Below, one piece after another: positions 16,317 through 24,251 of a DNA stretch of 64,000 nucleotides. Each line of letters starts with the position of its first letter. Position 1 is the first letter of the stretch. Source of the DNA: Variovorax sp. PBL-H6 (GTDB taxonomy: Bacteria; Pseudomonadota; Gammaproteobacteria; Burkholderiales; Burkholderiaceae_C). Under the pieces are notes generated by a model. The model did no database searches and was not told where the DNA came from. It worked only from the letters and a program-made list of their open reading frames with translations. The stretch is from the NCBI RefSeq assembly GCF_901827155.1, contig NZ_LR594660.1, forward strand, positions 682,001 through 746,000, written 5' to 3'. The position numbers were made by a program, and so were the translations under genes.

Positions 16317-16778
16317 CTAGGCTGGGACCCGGCGACTTACCGCCAGCTCCGAATTCCGGTACCTGGGGTCGTGGCTGACCTCGTCGCCGAGCCATGCCGG
16401 CCGCGGAAAGTCCTGTTCCTCGGACCCAAGCTCAACTTCTGCGACGACCAAACCGTCCAGTTCGCCCTCAAAGACGTCGACCTCGAAGGTCACATCGCGG
16501 ACGGGGATGAGGTAGCGCACCTTCGTGAGGCGGCCCAAGCTTGCATGGCCGTTCAGGAGGTCCTCGGCATCGCTGAGGGGGATGGGGTACTCAAATTCCG
16601 CGCGGGATAGCCCTTGGGTGTTGCTCTTGAGGGTCAGAAATCCCTTGTCGCCAGCGACCCGCACTCGAACGGTCATTCCGTTGTCAGCCAGATATCCCTG
16701 GCCAATATGGGTCCCGGCCAGCCCCGAGAGCACGGAGCGGTCCCTCACAAGAAACTTTCGTTCGATTTCAGTGGCCAT
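16317..16778 (-). CDS. CYTH domain protein (triphosphatase/class IV adenylate cyclase family)
   Basis: 153 residues, the usual length of a single CYTH domain. The diagnostic EIERKFLV starts at residue 4, followed by IGQGYLADNG, TVRVRVAGDKGFLTLKS, LTKVRYLIPV, FEVDVFEGELDGLVVAEVEL and FPRPAWLGDEVSHDPRYRNSELA, i.e. the alternating basic/acidic tunnel residues that bind triphosphate and metal. Likely an inorganic triphosphatase or nucleotide triphosphate-processing enzyme; cyclase activity is less likely but not excluded. The start is preceded by AAAGGA; CTAGAC lies at 16801-16806 as a half-box. Confidence 0.88.
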   Translation of the reverse strand: MATEIERKFLVRDRSVLSGLAGTHIGQGYLADNGMTVRVRVAGDKGFLTLKSNTQGLSRAEFEYPIPLSDAEDLLNGHASLGRLTKVRYLIPVRDVTFEVDVFEGELDGLVVAEVELGSEEQDFPRPAWLGDEVSHDPRYRNSELAVSRRVPA

Positions 16779-16819
16779 GACAAATCCTTTCAGTTCGGGG
16801 GTCTAGCGATGGCACTTAG

Positions 16820-16835
16820 CTACACAGGCGAGGAC
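16820..16835 (+). promoter_or_regulatory. CTACAC-N5-AGGAC box
   Basis: Perfect plus-strand copy about 100 bases before the Nudix gene start, so the leader would be unusually long, or a short unrecognised frame lies between. Confidence 0.6.
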
Positions 16836-16933
16836 TGGCAAAGCCATCAATCCTCGTATTGGACCTCCCGCGCGCCCGCGTCGCAGAGCCTCTACCGGGG
16901 ACCGAATTTGGACACACATGATGAGGAGAGATT

Positions 16934-17530
16934 TTGATTGAGACTGTGAAGAAGACGGTGAAGGCCTATTTGGCGCGCAATCCGCACGAAGCAGCCGGCC
17001 TCCGTGCGTTGCAGGCCCAGCTTGCCGACGACCGGGACATTTTCCTTCGCTCGAACATGCGGGGCCATCTGACCTCCAGCATGCTCGTTCTGGACGAGAC
17101 CCGAGCCAGGGTGTTGGTCATCCACCACAAAGCCTACAACCGCTGGTTGCCGCCAGGCGGGCATGCTGAGCAGCCCTGCTCGTTGTTCGACTCGGCGCTG
17201 CGCGAAGCTGAGGAAGAGACTGGGGTGACAGACCTCAACTGCCCGGGGGCCTGGAGCCTCGCGCCCATCCCCCTGGACATCAACACCCACGCGATTGCCG
17301 CGCAGCAGCGCAAGAACGAAGGCAAGCACTGGCACCACGACTTCGTCTACCTGGGTATGGTGGATGAGCCGTACGACCCCGTGCCTCAAATCGAGGAAGT
17401 TCACTCGTGCCGCTGGCTTGACTTGGCAGAGTTCGCAAATGACCCCGACGAAACCAACCAACGGCTGGCTCGGAAGGTGCAGCCGCTCATCGCTGCCGGC
17501 ATGCTCCCGAGAGCTCGAGCACTAGCTTGA
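16934..17530 (+). CDS. Nudix hydrolase
   Basis: 198 residues. The Nudix helix signature REAEEETGV follows LPPGGHAE...LFDSAL, close to the G-x5-E-x7-REUxEExGU consensus, with WLPPGGH as the preceding loop. Proteins of this build hydrolyse nucleoside diphosphate-linked substrates with Mg2+. The start is TTG 16934, chosen because GAGGAGAG lies just before it; a GTG 12 bases downstream is possible. A terminator follows. Confidence 0.88.
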   Translation: MIETVKKTVKAYLARNPHEAAGLRALQAQLADDRDIFLRSNMRGHLTSSMLVLDETRARVLVIHHKAYNRWLPPGGHAEQPCSLFDSALREAEEETGVTDLNCPGAWSLAPIPLDINTHAIAAQQRKNEGKHWHHDFVYLGMVDEPYDPVPQIEEVHSCRWLDLAEFANDPDETNQRLARKVQPLIAAGMLPRARALA

Positions 17531-17537
17531 TTGTGGA

Positions 17538-17570
17538 AACCCGCCTGGCACATGCGCCTGGCGGGTTTTT
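17538..17570 (+). terminator. Rho-independent terminator
   Basis: AACCCGCC-type stem with GGCGGGTT and TTTTT tail. Confidence 0.85.
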
Positions 17571-17622
17571 CCTATTCCCCGGGAAGCCAGCACACCACAG
17601 GACGCCCGCCTGGGAGCGCCCT

Positions 17623-18087
17623 CTATTGGTCGGAACCGATGCTGAGCAGCTCGATGTCGAACTTCAGCACGCTGTTTGGCGGAATGCTGCCGGGCACCCC
17701 CCGCTGGCCATAGGCGGTGTCGCTGGGGCAAGTTAGAGTCGCCTTGCCTCCGACCTGCATTGTTTGTACGCCGTCTGTCCAGCACTTGACTACGCGGCTC
17801 AAGGGAAGGGCGATGGGCTTGCCCCGCCTATGGGAGCTGTCGAATTCCGAACCGTCCGGCAGGGTGCCGCGATAGTGCACCTTTACGGTGTCCGAGGCCG
17901 TAGGGTGGGCGCCGGCACCCTTCAAGGTGTGCTGCACCCTGACCCCCGAAGGAAGTGTCTCGACTTTGCGGGCAGCTGAAGTGGCTACCACGGTGGCTGT
18001 GGTGGCGACAACCTCGGCCGCCGGTAGAGCAGCGTGAGCCGAGGTGGCGAAGAATGCGGAAGCGAGCAGGAAGGTAAACGGTTCCAT
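17623..18087 (-). CDS. FKBP-type peptidyl-prolyl cis-trans isomerase, exported
   Basis: 154 residues. Signal peptide (MEPFTFLLASAFFATSAHA) then an Ala/Thr-rich linker and a complete FKBP domain: DTVKVHYRGTLPDGSEFDSSHRRG, CWTDGVQTMQVGGKATLTCPSDTAYGQRGVPGSIPPNSVLKFDIELL. The active-site residues Y, F, D, the GV/I and the AYG segment are in place. It would fold proteins in the periplasm, perhaps pilus or secreted products. Confidence 0.9.
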   Translation of the reverse strand: MEPFTFLLASAFFATSAHAALPAAEVVATTATVVATSAARKVETLPSGVRVQHTLKGAGAHPTASDTVKVHYRGTLPDGSEFDSSHRRGKPIALPLSRVVKCWTDGVQTMQVGGKATLTCPSDTAYGQRGVPGSIPPNSVLKFDIELLSIGSDQ

Positions 18088-18159
18088 GGCCTAAGGTGGC
18101 AGTTCGTTGGATGAGATATAGCTCCCCTCCTTAAACGTCAGGCGCGCTCAGCCGCGCGC

Positions 18160-18175
18160 CTATACCAATGAGGAC
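18160..18175 (+). promoter_or_regulatory. CTATAC-N5-AGGAC box
   Basis: Perfect spacing. It places the transcript start after the upstream ATG at 18168, so the real start of the next gene should be 18192. Confidence 0.65.
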
Positions 18176-18191
18176 CACTCACCCCCAAACC

Positions 18192-18539
18192 ATGACACCT
18201 GAAGACTTTGCCGGGCCAACGCCCGAGGCGCGAGATGCGCAGCTGCGCCAGTACCGTGCTAGGGCCGCCTACTACGACTCCTTCGCTCTCGAGGGTGTCA
18301 ACAACGACTGGAAGCATCCGAAGGTTGTGTCCGCGCGCGCAGCCTACGAGGCGACAGTGACCGAATTGGTCGGGCTGCTCGGAGAGCAGGCAGACTGCCG
18401 CCTGGTCGACACGGACCTCTGGTCGGCATTCTCGGATGCTCACAAGGACGACGTTGGCTTCCGCCCTCGAACGCCGAGAAGCAGGACCGCGGTCCTTCGC
18501 TGGTTCGAGAACCTCAAGGCCACGGCCGAACATAGCTGA
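18192..18539 (+). CDS. Hypothetical protein
   Basis: 115 residues starting at ATG 18192 (the ATG at 18168 lies inside the promoter-like box and is rejected). Soluble, helical (EARDAQLRQYRARAAYYDSFALEG). No family recognised. Terminator follows immediately. Confidence 0.6.
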   Translation: MTPEDFAGPTPEARDAQLRQYRARAAYYDSFALEGVNNDWKHPKVVSARAAYEATVTELVGLLGEQADCRLVDTDLWSAFSDAHKDDVGFRPRTPRSRTAVLRWFENLKATAEHS

Positions 18540-18547
18540 TTGATTCC

Positions 18548-18583
18548 AAGCCTGGCTCTCCCTCCGAGATGCCAGGCTTTTTT
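18548..18583 (+). terminator. Rho-independent terminator
   Basis: AAGCCTGGC / GCCAGGCTT stem with T tail. Confidence 0.85.
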
Positions 18584-18667
18584 ATGGCACGGTGCCACCC
18601 CCGTCAGCGGCCGCCCAACAATGAGAAACGGCCCCGTAGGGCCGCCTCCTAGAGCCAAGCTCTCAGC

Positions 18668-19045
18668 TTACTTCTTCGCCTTCTTGGCGGGCGCTGCAGC
18701 CTTCTTCGCCGGCGCGGACTTCTTGGCTAACGGCGTGGCAGCAACCTTGTCGGCCTTGCGCTTGGCGGCCTTCGGGTCGATGGCGGCCTTGAAGGCGGCG
18801 CCCGGCACGAACTTCGGCACCTTCTGCGCGGCAATCTTGATTTTCTCTCCCAGGCGCGGGTTAAATCCAGAGCGAGCAGCGCGGGAGACTTGCTTGAACG
18901 TGCCAAATCCGATGATTTGGACAGGCTCTCCCTTCTTCACGGCACCGATGATGGCGCTGGTGAAGGTCTCGACGATGCGCGCAGCCTCTGCCTTGCTCAC
19001 ATCGTGGGTGGATGCAATCTTCTCGACCAGTTCGATACGGTTCAT
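18668..19045 (-). CDS. HU-family DNA-binding protein with lysine/alanine-rich tail
   Basis: 125 residues. The first ~90 are a complete HU/IHF fold (MNRIELVEKIA...KAEAARIVETFTSAIIGAVKKGEPVQIIGFGTFKQVSRAARSGFNP), including the GFGTF and RxGxNP motifs of the DNA-binding arm. The last ~35 are an AKK/PAKKA histone-H1-like tail, a known variation in some bacteria. It probably organises or silences the element's DNA. A weak hairpin CGGCCC/GGGCCG (18629-18644) lies after the stop. Confidence 0.93.
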   Translation of the reverse strand: MNRIELVEKIASTHDVSKAEAARIVETFTSAIIGAVKKGEPVQIIGFGTFKQVSRAARSGFNPRLGEKIKIAAQKVPKFVPGAAFKAAIDPKAAKRKADKVAATPLAKKSAPAKKAAAPAKKAKK

Positions 19046-19303
19046 TTCAGTTTTCCTTGGAATAGTTCACCATGTTGCCTATGGCGGCGCAGCTTCTAAA
19101 GCGAAGTTGCAAGCGGCGCGAGTGTATCCCACCTTCGGAGCCCACTAGAGAGAGGCCTCGGGAAGATGTGGCTGCGCTGACACCTCTAGCAGGAGCAATT
19201 CTGGGCCAAGGCCGAGTTCGTGATGTGCCGCCCGAAGTCCTGCCCCCGCCAAGGCACCGCCGGAGGCGACAATGGCGCATTGCATGCCCCGTCCCCTCCC
19301 ACA

Positions 19304-19816
19304 ATGAAGCCGCTTCCACCTGAGCTCGCCGACCTGGTCGACGGAATTATCAAGAAAGTACGAATCGACGTCGAAGCCGGAAATGCACCTCAGGCGTTCG
19401 CCATAGTGGGCAGCACCTTGTCCCGGGAAGTGTTTGAAGTGCCGCTGCCTACCGATGAAGACCAGGCCAAGACGCAAGCCGCGGAGCACATCAGACGTGT
19501 CGCATCGCTGATGAGCGCGGACTTCGTCGTTCTCGTGGTCAACTCCTGGGGCCTTCCGAAGCGAAAACTCAAGTACTTCGACGCCATCATGGATAAGTAC
19601 GGCTCAGTCGGCAACAGCCCCTATCGCGTGAGCCAGATGGCCTTCACGGTAGAGACGAACGAAGGCGTCTGGCTTGGGACCGCCCCTCTGGTGAAGAACC
19701 CGCGCAAGGTCCGCGGGGACACGTTTGGCGCAGTGACGTTCTTTTCTGGCACCACGTCGGACACGGCCGGCGTGTTCTCAAGCCTGCTTCCGCAGGTCAG
19801 GGCCACGCGGCACTAG
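19304..19816 (+). CDS. Hypothetical protein
   Basis: 170 residues from ATG 19304. Alpha/beta soluble protein (ADFVVLVVNSWGLPKRKLKYFDAIMDKYGSVGNSPYRVSQMAFTVETNEGVWLGTAPL). No family recognised. It converges with the minus-strand gene at 19862; no clear terminator lies between. The 258 bases upstream hold no gene I can support. Confidence 0.6.
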   Translation: MKPLPPELADLVDGIIKKVRIDVEAGNAPQAFAIVGSTLSREVFEVPLPTDEDQAKTQAAEHIRRVASLMSADFVVLVVNSWGLPKRKLKYFDAIMDKYGSVGNSPYRVSQMAFTVETNEGVWLGTAPLVKNPRKVRGDTFGAVTFFSGTTSDTAGVFSSLLPQVRATRH

Positions 19817-19861
19817 GCGACAAGTAAAGCGCTGAAGTCGGGGCACCCATCGACGAGCACC

Positions 19862-20623
19862 TCATCCCGTATGTCGCTTGGTTGGACTTTTGCGGAAGCT
19901 GAGTTGGTCGAAGCCAGCTTGCGCAATGCGGTACTTGTCCGCAATGCCGACCATGGGGCGCGATTCCGGTGCCAGTACGCCGCCCCAGAACATGTCGAGC
20001 TCCTGATAGGCCTGATAGGCATCGAATAGCCGGTAGAACTCCACCGTTTCCAGCGCGGGGTTCAGCGTCAGGCTTACCCGGCTAACGCCAACTCCCCTGC
20101 GCTCAGCCTCCTTGACCGCGATGGCAACACGCTGGGTGACCGCCCAGTCGAAGAGTTCGGTGCGACCCTGTTCGCCTAGAAAGTCGCCGACTTTCTCGGC
20201 AAGCGTGCGCTTGGAGCGCCACCCCTTTGCCTTCAGCTCCTTCTCCGGCACATGTCGGCTCAGGTCGGCAATGGCCCCCGGCGCGTTGTAAAAGACATGT
20301 TCATCGACGGCGTAGCAGTCGGTCAAGTCGTGGTCCCGTGGCGGGCGGTAGCCGCGCAGGTGGCGCCCGTATAGGCGGACACGGAGGCCACGGTACAACT
20401 TGCCGGCAAAGAGGATGTGGAGTGCGTCGAGCGCGACCACACTGCCGTCAGCGATTTCGATACGGCGCGGAATCCCCGCTGCGGTGAGGCCATTCCAGGG
20501 AACAGGAACGGCTCCCTCCGCAAACTGCTGGCGTGCGGCCGTTCGCACGAACACCCGTGTCTTATCCGCGCCCAGGGCCTGAGCGTTGTCGTAATAGTCC
20601 CGGAATTTGGAAAGTACGCGCAT
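19862..20623 (-). CDS. Phage/megaplasmid-type conserved protein
   Basis: 253 residues. Begins VLSKFRDYYDNAQALGADK, continues with VVALDALHILFAGKLYRGLRVRLY and YAVDEHVFYN and ends IADKYRIAQAGFDQLSFRK. I recognise the overall pattern (KFRDYYD start; KYRIxQxGFDxxSFRK end) from conserved proteins of large phages and plasmids, where the function is not established. CTATAG lies upstream at 20642-20647 as a possible half-box. Confidence 0.65.
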   Translation of the reverse strand: MRVLSKFRDYYDNAQALGADKTRVFVRTAARQQFAEGAVPVPWNGLTAAGIPRRIEIADGSVVALDALHILFAGKLYRGLRVRLYGRHLRGYRPPRDHDLTDCYAVDEHVFYNAPGAIADLSRHVPEKELKAKGWRSKRTLAEKVGDFLGEQGRTELFDWAVTQRVAIAVKEAERRGVGVSRVSLTLNPALETVEFYRLFDAYQAYQELDMFWGGVLAPESRPMVGIADKYRIAQAGFDQLSFRKSPTKRHTG

Positions 20624-20758
20624 TTAACCGGCGCTCTGCACGCCTATAGGGTTTGTTCACAGGATAGGGCACGCGTTTAGCCCGCATGCCACCGCCGGAG
20701 GCCGGCAGGTTTGCGATAATCCTGGGCCCAACGCCCGCTGCTCCCCTGAAAGACCCCG

Positions 20759-21427
20759 ATGATTGAGGCTCGCGCCCTGGACCCGACGAAAGTTCGCGAC
20801 ATCGCGCCACTGGTGCTTGACGAAGGCGGCCGACTCAAAGTTATGCCGGCCGCATTTTATGAAGGGACGACGGTTGAGGAGCGGGCTATTTTTGGCGTCC
20901 GCCACGCCGCATACGGGCTGCCAACGCTGGAGCTTGTGGCTTGGCTGAAGGCGTTGATTGGTGACAGGCCCGCCTTGGAGATTGGGGCAGGGACGGGTGT
21001 CCTCAGCGATGCGCTCGGCATCATTGGCACTGACAACCTCATGCAGCAATGGCCGCACATCCGAGCGCACTATGCCGCCCTGCGCCAGCCAGTCATCGCC
21101 TACGGGGCAAATGTTAGGCAGTACGACGCCGTCGACGCGGTGTGCGCGCTCAAGCCGAAGGTGGTGGTTGCCTCATGGGTCACTCACAAGTACGACCCGG
21201 CCCGCCACGAAGCCGGCGGAAACGAGCACGGCGTAGTCGAAGAGGAAATCATCCGCAACTGCGAAACCTACGTGGTCATCGGGAACACACACGTCCACCG
21301 GGCCAAGTCCATCTGGTCCTTACCTCACACGCTCCTCCACCCCTCGTGGCTGTACTCCCGCGCACACAATGGCTCCCGAGAGTTCATCGCGGTGTGGGGC
21401 AAGTACGCGCCGTGGCGAGCGGCCTAA
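20759..21427 (+). CDS. Putative SAM-dependent methyltransferase-like protein
   Basis: 222 residues. ALEIGAGTGVLSDALGI near residue 78 is a good motif I (SAM-binding GxGxG type), followed by GTDN at the expected acidic loop and KVVVASWVTHKYDP where motif IV would be. The N- and C-terminal parts are unassigned. The substrate is unknown; the protein could also be an inactive relative. A bidirectional terminator follows. Confidence 0.6.
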   Translation: MIEARALDPTKVRDIAPLVLDEGGRLKVMPAAFYEGTTVEERAIFGVRHAAYGLPTLELVAWLKALIGDRPALEIGAGTGVLSDALGIIGTDNLMQQWPHIRAHYAALRQPVIAYGANVRQYDAVDAVCALKPKVVVASWVTHKYDPARHEAGGNEHGVVEEEIIRNCETYVVIGNTHVHRAKSIWSLPHTLLHPSWLYSRAHNGSREFIAVWGKYAPWRAA

Positions 21428-21456
21428 AAAGAGAGCCCTCCGGTGGAGGGCTCGAA
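21426..21456. terminator. Bidirectional terminator
   Basis: GAGCCCTCC ggt GGAGGGCTC between convergent genes. Confidence 0.85.
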
Positions 21457-21924
21457 TCATCGGTCGGTCTCGGGTGCTTTCGTTAAGGCGAACTCGATGC
21501 GGTCAGCGTCAAGCATCAGGTAGGAATCCCCGCCGCCCTCGGTTTCATTGCGGTAGATGACCGCGTCATAGCCGGCGCCTTCGAGCAATGCTCGGAAGCC
21601 AGCCTGGTCGAGATAGCCTTCGTCCCACAGCGCATCACTCTGCTCCGCCGAGATGACACCTGCGTTCCTCAACGCCGGGATGACGTTGTTGAGGCTCCAC
21701 GTATGGCAGTCAGCCATGCGCAAAGGGCTTTGCATCGTGAGGAGGCACGGGAGAATGCGCGCGCCCTCGAGGTCGTCCTCGTCGCCTCCCTGTAGGAGGT
21801 GCTCCAACCTGCGGTTAGCCGTATCCTTCGAGCCGAAATGGTAGCCAACGTCATCGCTGAGTTCGAAGCGGGGGAAATCCTCGCGCGCAACCGTCGCGTG
21901 GTAGGCAAGAACATGCATTGGCAT
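21457..21924 (-). CDS. ADP-ribosyltransferase-like (ART-PolyVal type) protein
   Basis: 155 residues from ATG 21924, fixed by the box at 21946-21961 and AGGGAG before the start. The start HVLAYHATVAREDFPRF, the middle VGYHFGSKDTANRRL and the end GYDAVIYRNETEGGGDSYLMLDADRIEF match the small ADP-ribosyltransferase-like fold found in phage polyvalent proteins (H...HFGS...YDAVIYRN...DSYLMxDxxxI). Function may be ADP-ribosylation of a host target, but no one has to my knowledge shown it for this type, and catalytic residues are not confidently assigned. Confidence 0.55.
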   Translation of the reverse strand: MPMHVLAYHATVAREDFPRFELSDDVGYHFGSKDTANRRLEHLLQGGDEDDLEGARILPCLLTMQSPLRMADCHTWSLNNVIPALRNAGVISAEQSDALWDEGYLDQAGFRALLEGAGYDAVIYRNETEGGGDSYLMLDADRIEFALTKAPETDR

Positions 21925-21945
21925 GGGCAGTAGCTCCCTAAAGTA

Positions 21946-21961
21946 GTCCTGCCCTGTGTAG
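21946..21961 (-). promoter_or_regulatory. CTACAC-N5-AGGAC box
   Basis: Perfect minus-strand copy; 21 bases to the ATG at 21924. The first bases after AGGAC (TACTTT) are the same as in the copy at 15405-15420. Confidence 0.65.
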
Positions 21962-22047
21962 CCACCATTCGGGGCCGGCGAGGGAATCGCCCTGGGGGCG
22001 CTCGACTGGCTAAACGACATACTCGCAGCATCTAAAACGCCAACAGC

Positions 22048-22076
22048 TTGCGCCTCGATACTGCTGATGCTAAAAT
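22048..22076 (+). promoter_or_regulatory. Sigma70-like promoter
   Basis: TTGCGC (22048-22053), 17-base spacer, TAAAAT (22071-22076) with an extended -10 TGC. It serves the lipoprotein gene at 22135. Confidence 0.6.
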
Positions 22077-22134
22077 GCTTCTAAGGCGGCGCTGCGCTCG
22101 CGTACCACCTCCCCTTAGAAACAGGCAATCTAAA

Positions 22135-22812
22135 ATGCAAAAATCCATTCATGTCACCGTCGCAGTCGCTGCTGTCCTCATCCTCGCCGGCTGCGGCTCG
22201 GTCAACTCCACCCTTGCGAAGCGCCACGAAACCGTGGAGCACTACCACGTGTTCCAAGTGAAGACCCGCGCAACCCCGGACGCCGTCATCAAGGCTACCG
22301 CCGACGGCTTGGCCCGCAACACGAACTCGGTGGTGCAAAACCGTCCCTTGCAGATGGGCGCCAAGGTCCCCGAGACGGCCGGTCGCTTCCAGCTCGTCGA
22401 CCCTGCCGCGGCACTGGGCGGGACCTCGCTGGGCGCAATCATGGCCATGCAGGGGGGCGCCGGCGCCTCCATTCCACGCGTTGCCAAGTGCGACGGCGCC
22501 GTCTGGACGTCGCGTGCCAATCGCAGCGTCTCGGGGTCCGACAACCTGACCCTGTACACCTGCATCTATCGATACAAGGATGGCTACGAGCTGAACATGT
22601 ATGCCGTGTTCCAGAAGGCGAGCGGCGGGCTGAGCGGCCTGGCGCGGGACGCCGTGGCAAGCGCAATTGGTACTCCAGAGGAGTGGACCAACAAGACCAT
22701 CCTCGACATGGCGCGCAGCGTGGAATCGGCAACGGGTGCCAAAGTCGAATACGTGGAAGGCCAGCCGGAAATCGGGGCCGTGCCAAAGGTCGACCAGCTG
22801 ACCCAGCGTTGA
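22135..22812 (+). CDS. Lipoprotein, unknown function
   Basis: 225 residues from ATG 22135. Lipobox LAGC at residues ~17-20 of MQKSIHVTVAVAAVLILAGC. The mature part is a mixed alpha/beta domain with two further cysteines (KCDGAVWTS; YTCIYRYKDG) that could form a disulfide. No family recognised. It uses a sigma70-like promoter instead of the recurring box and has a strong terminator. Confidence 0.7.
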   Translation: MQKSIHVTVAVAAVLILAGCGSVNSTLAKRHETVEHYHVFQVKTRATPDAVIKATADGLARNTNSVVQNRPLQMGAKVPETAGRFQLVDPAAALGGTSLGAIMAMQGGAGASIPRVAKCDGAVWTSRANRSVSGSDNLTLYTCIYRYKDGYELNMYAVFQKASGGLSGLARDAVASAIGTPEEWTNKTILDMARSVESATGAKVEYVEGQPEIGAVPKVDQLTQR

Positions 22813-22831
22813 GCCCTCCCGGTTCACTCAA

Positions 22832-22860
22832 GAGGGGCCTTCGCGGCCCCCTTTTTTTTT
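22832..22860 (+). terminator. Rho-independent terminator
   Basis: GGGGCC ttcgc GGCCCC followed by nine T. Confidence 0.9.
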
Positions 22861-22918
22861 ACCAGCAAGCTCCGCACGGCCTTAGGGGCGGGCGCAAGGA
22901 ATGGCCTGAGCCTGCTTG

Positions 22919-22934
22919 CTAGACGAACCAGGAC
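22919..22934 (+). promoter_or_regulatory. CTAGAC-N5-AGGAC box
   Basis: Recurring box with exact spacing, 19 bases before the ATG at 22954. Confidence 0.6.
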
Positions 22935-22953
22935 CACTCATACAAGACAACCC

Positions 22954-23511
22954 ATGCCCACCCAAGCCCCAAAGCGCTTTTACGGCGACGACAACCTGGC
23001 CAACCCGGCAGCGGAACTGCGAGAGCTGAGAATTCAGCTTCACGCGACGTACACGCACTGGATTGCGCGCAACTGGCACCCTCGCGACTTCGTCTGCGCA
23101 GTCGAACACACCGCAGACGTTGCCTTCGCTTCCTTCCTGCTGGAAGGTTCTCCGGATTTTTCAGGGGAGCCTCCGCCGCCACTTGAGCCGGCAATCTTGG
23201 CCGTACCCCGTTCTGGCCAAGACCATGGCGCGCCGATACGGTTCTACGACGAGTTGAGCTCGCTCAGCCCGGAAATCGACCCAAAGGCCTTGGACCGGGT
23301 CCTCGCTCCGCACTTCATCCGCTGGGTTCTGGACGGGTGGCTCGCGCGCGATTTCAAGCAAGCGGCATCGGCCTGCGCTGCGGGCATCGTCTATGACCAT
23401 CACCTTTGCAGCCAATTGGGCGGTCTTGGCGGTGGCAGAACGGCCCTCGAGTTTTTGACCGAGTCGTACCGCTTCGTAGAGCGCGCGGCAGCCCAACCGG
23501 CAGGCCGCTGA
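22954..23511 (+). CDS. Hypothetical protein
   Basis: 185 residues, soluble. The protein seems to contain two related helical halves: ...HWIARNWHPRDFVCAVEHTADVAF... (~residues 30-55) and ...RWVLDGWLARDFKQAASACAAGIVYD... (~residues 130-155), suggesting an internal duplication. No family recognised. Box upstream, terminator downstream. Confidence 0.6.
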   Translation: MPTQAPKRFYGDDNLANPAAELRELRIQLHATYTHWIARNWHPRDFVCAVEHTADVAFASFLLEGSPDFSGEPPPPLEPAILAVPRSGQDHGAPIRFYDELSSLSPEIDPKALDRVLAPHFIRWVLDGWLARDFKQAASACAAGIVYDHHLCSQLGGLGGGRTALEFLTESYRFVERAAAQPAGR

Positions 23512-23518
23512 TTCCTAT

Positions 23519-23555
23519 CGCCTTCCCGTGCCTTCTCGCCCGGGAAGGCGTTTTC
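23519..23555 (+). terminator. Rho-independent terminator
   Basis: CGCCTTCCCG / CGGGAAGGCG stem followed by TTTTC. Confidence 0.85.
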
Positions 23556-23633
23556 TTCCGGGCTGATGCGGCTACAGCGCCGTCTCTATTCCAGTCACAA
23601 CGCGTACCCGCTTCGATTCCGAGGAGCCTCCAA

Positions 23634-24251
23634 ATGCTGAAGCTGAAAACTCTCGCCGCCGTGTTGGCCACCCTCGCCATGCTGGCAGTTTCGCTGCCCG
23701 CAGATGCCCGCGCCGGCAGCCCGTCCGGTTCGAAGTCATCATTTACGTCCTCCCGCAGTGTCACCGCAACTCCCGCGAGGGCGCCGGTCCGCGCGGGTGG
23801 CGGAGCGTCGGTAGGGTTGCGGCGCTCCGAAGCCATGCGCGAGGCGCGCTCGCGGCCCGCTGAGCCTGCCCGCTCATACTCGCGAGCCACTGAGGTGCCT
23901 GCTACACAGCCGACGGGCAACGGGAATAGCATCATCGGAAGCAATGTGCCGCGGCGCGAGGGCACGCCCCTCACGGCGGGTGGCGGTTCGGCGGGCGGAG
24001 GCTCCGCCGGAAACTACGCTCGGCCGGCCACCCAGGAAGCGCCACGCCGCGGTTGGAGCGGGGCCCAGATTGCGGGCGCCGCCGCCCTTGCCGGTGTCGC
24101 GGGCTACGCGATGGCGGACAACCGAGACCCCGCTCCCACGTCGACACCCACCCAGACACCCCAGGTGCACGAAGCTCGAATCGGAAGCACGAGGCCCCCG
24201 AGGCGGGGGGCTATTCCGAACGGGCGCCTCGGGCTACATCGGCCGCCGTGA
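23634..24251 (+). CDS. N-terminal part of a Tim44-like membrane protein (split gene)
   Basis: 205 residues from ATG 23634 (GAGGAG just upstream). A signal/anchor segment (TLAAVLATLAMLAVSLPADA), a Ser/Arg/Gly-rich low-complexity stretch and a hydrophobic segment (AQIAGAAALAGVAGYAM). Bacterial Tim44-like proteins start just this way, but their C-terminal domain here lies in another frame (24248-24838). Either a one-base frameshift splits the gene, or the two frames are translationally coupled: this frame's TGA overlaps a GTG start (GTGA at 24248-24251). Confidence 0.55.
   Translation: MLKLKTLAAVLATLAMLAVSLPADARAGSPSGSKSSFTSSRSVTATPARAPVRAGGGASVGLRRSEAMREARSRPAEPARSYSRATEVPATQPTGNGNSIIGSNVPRREGTPLTAGGGSAGGGSAGNYARPATQEAPRRGWSGAQIAGAAALAGVAGYAMADNRDPAPTSTPTQTPQVHEARIGSTRPPRRGAIPNGRLGLHRPP

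Noticed and set aside
18168..18191. Upstream ATG of the 18192 gene
   Set aside because: It lies within the promoter-like box; the transcript would begin after it.
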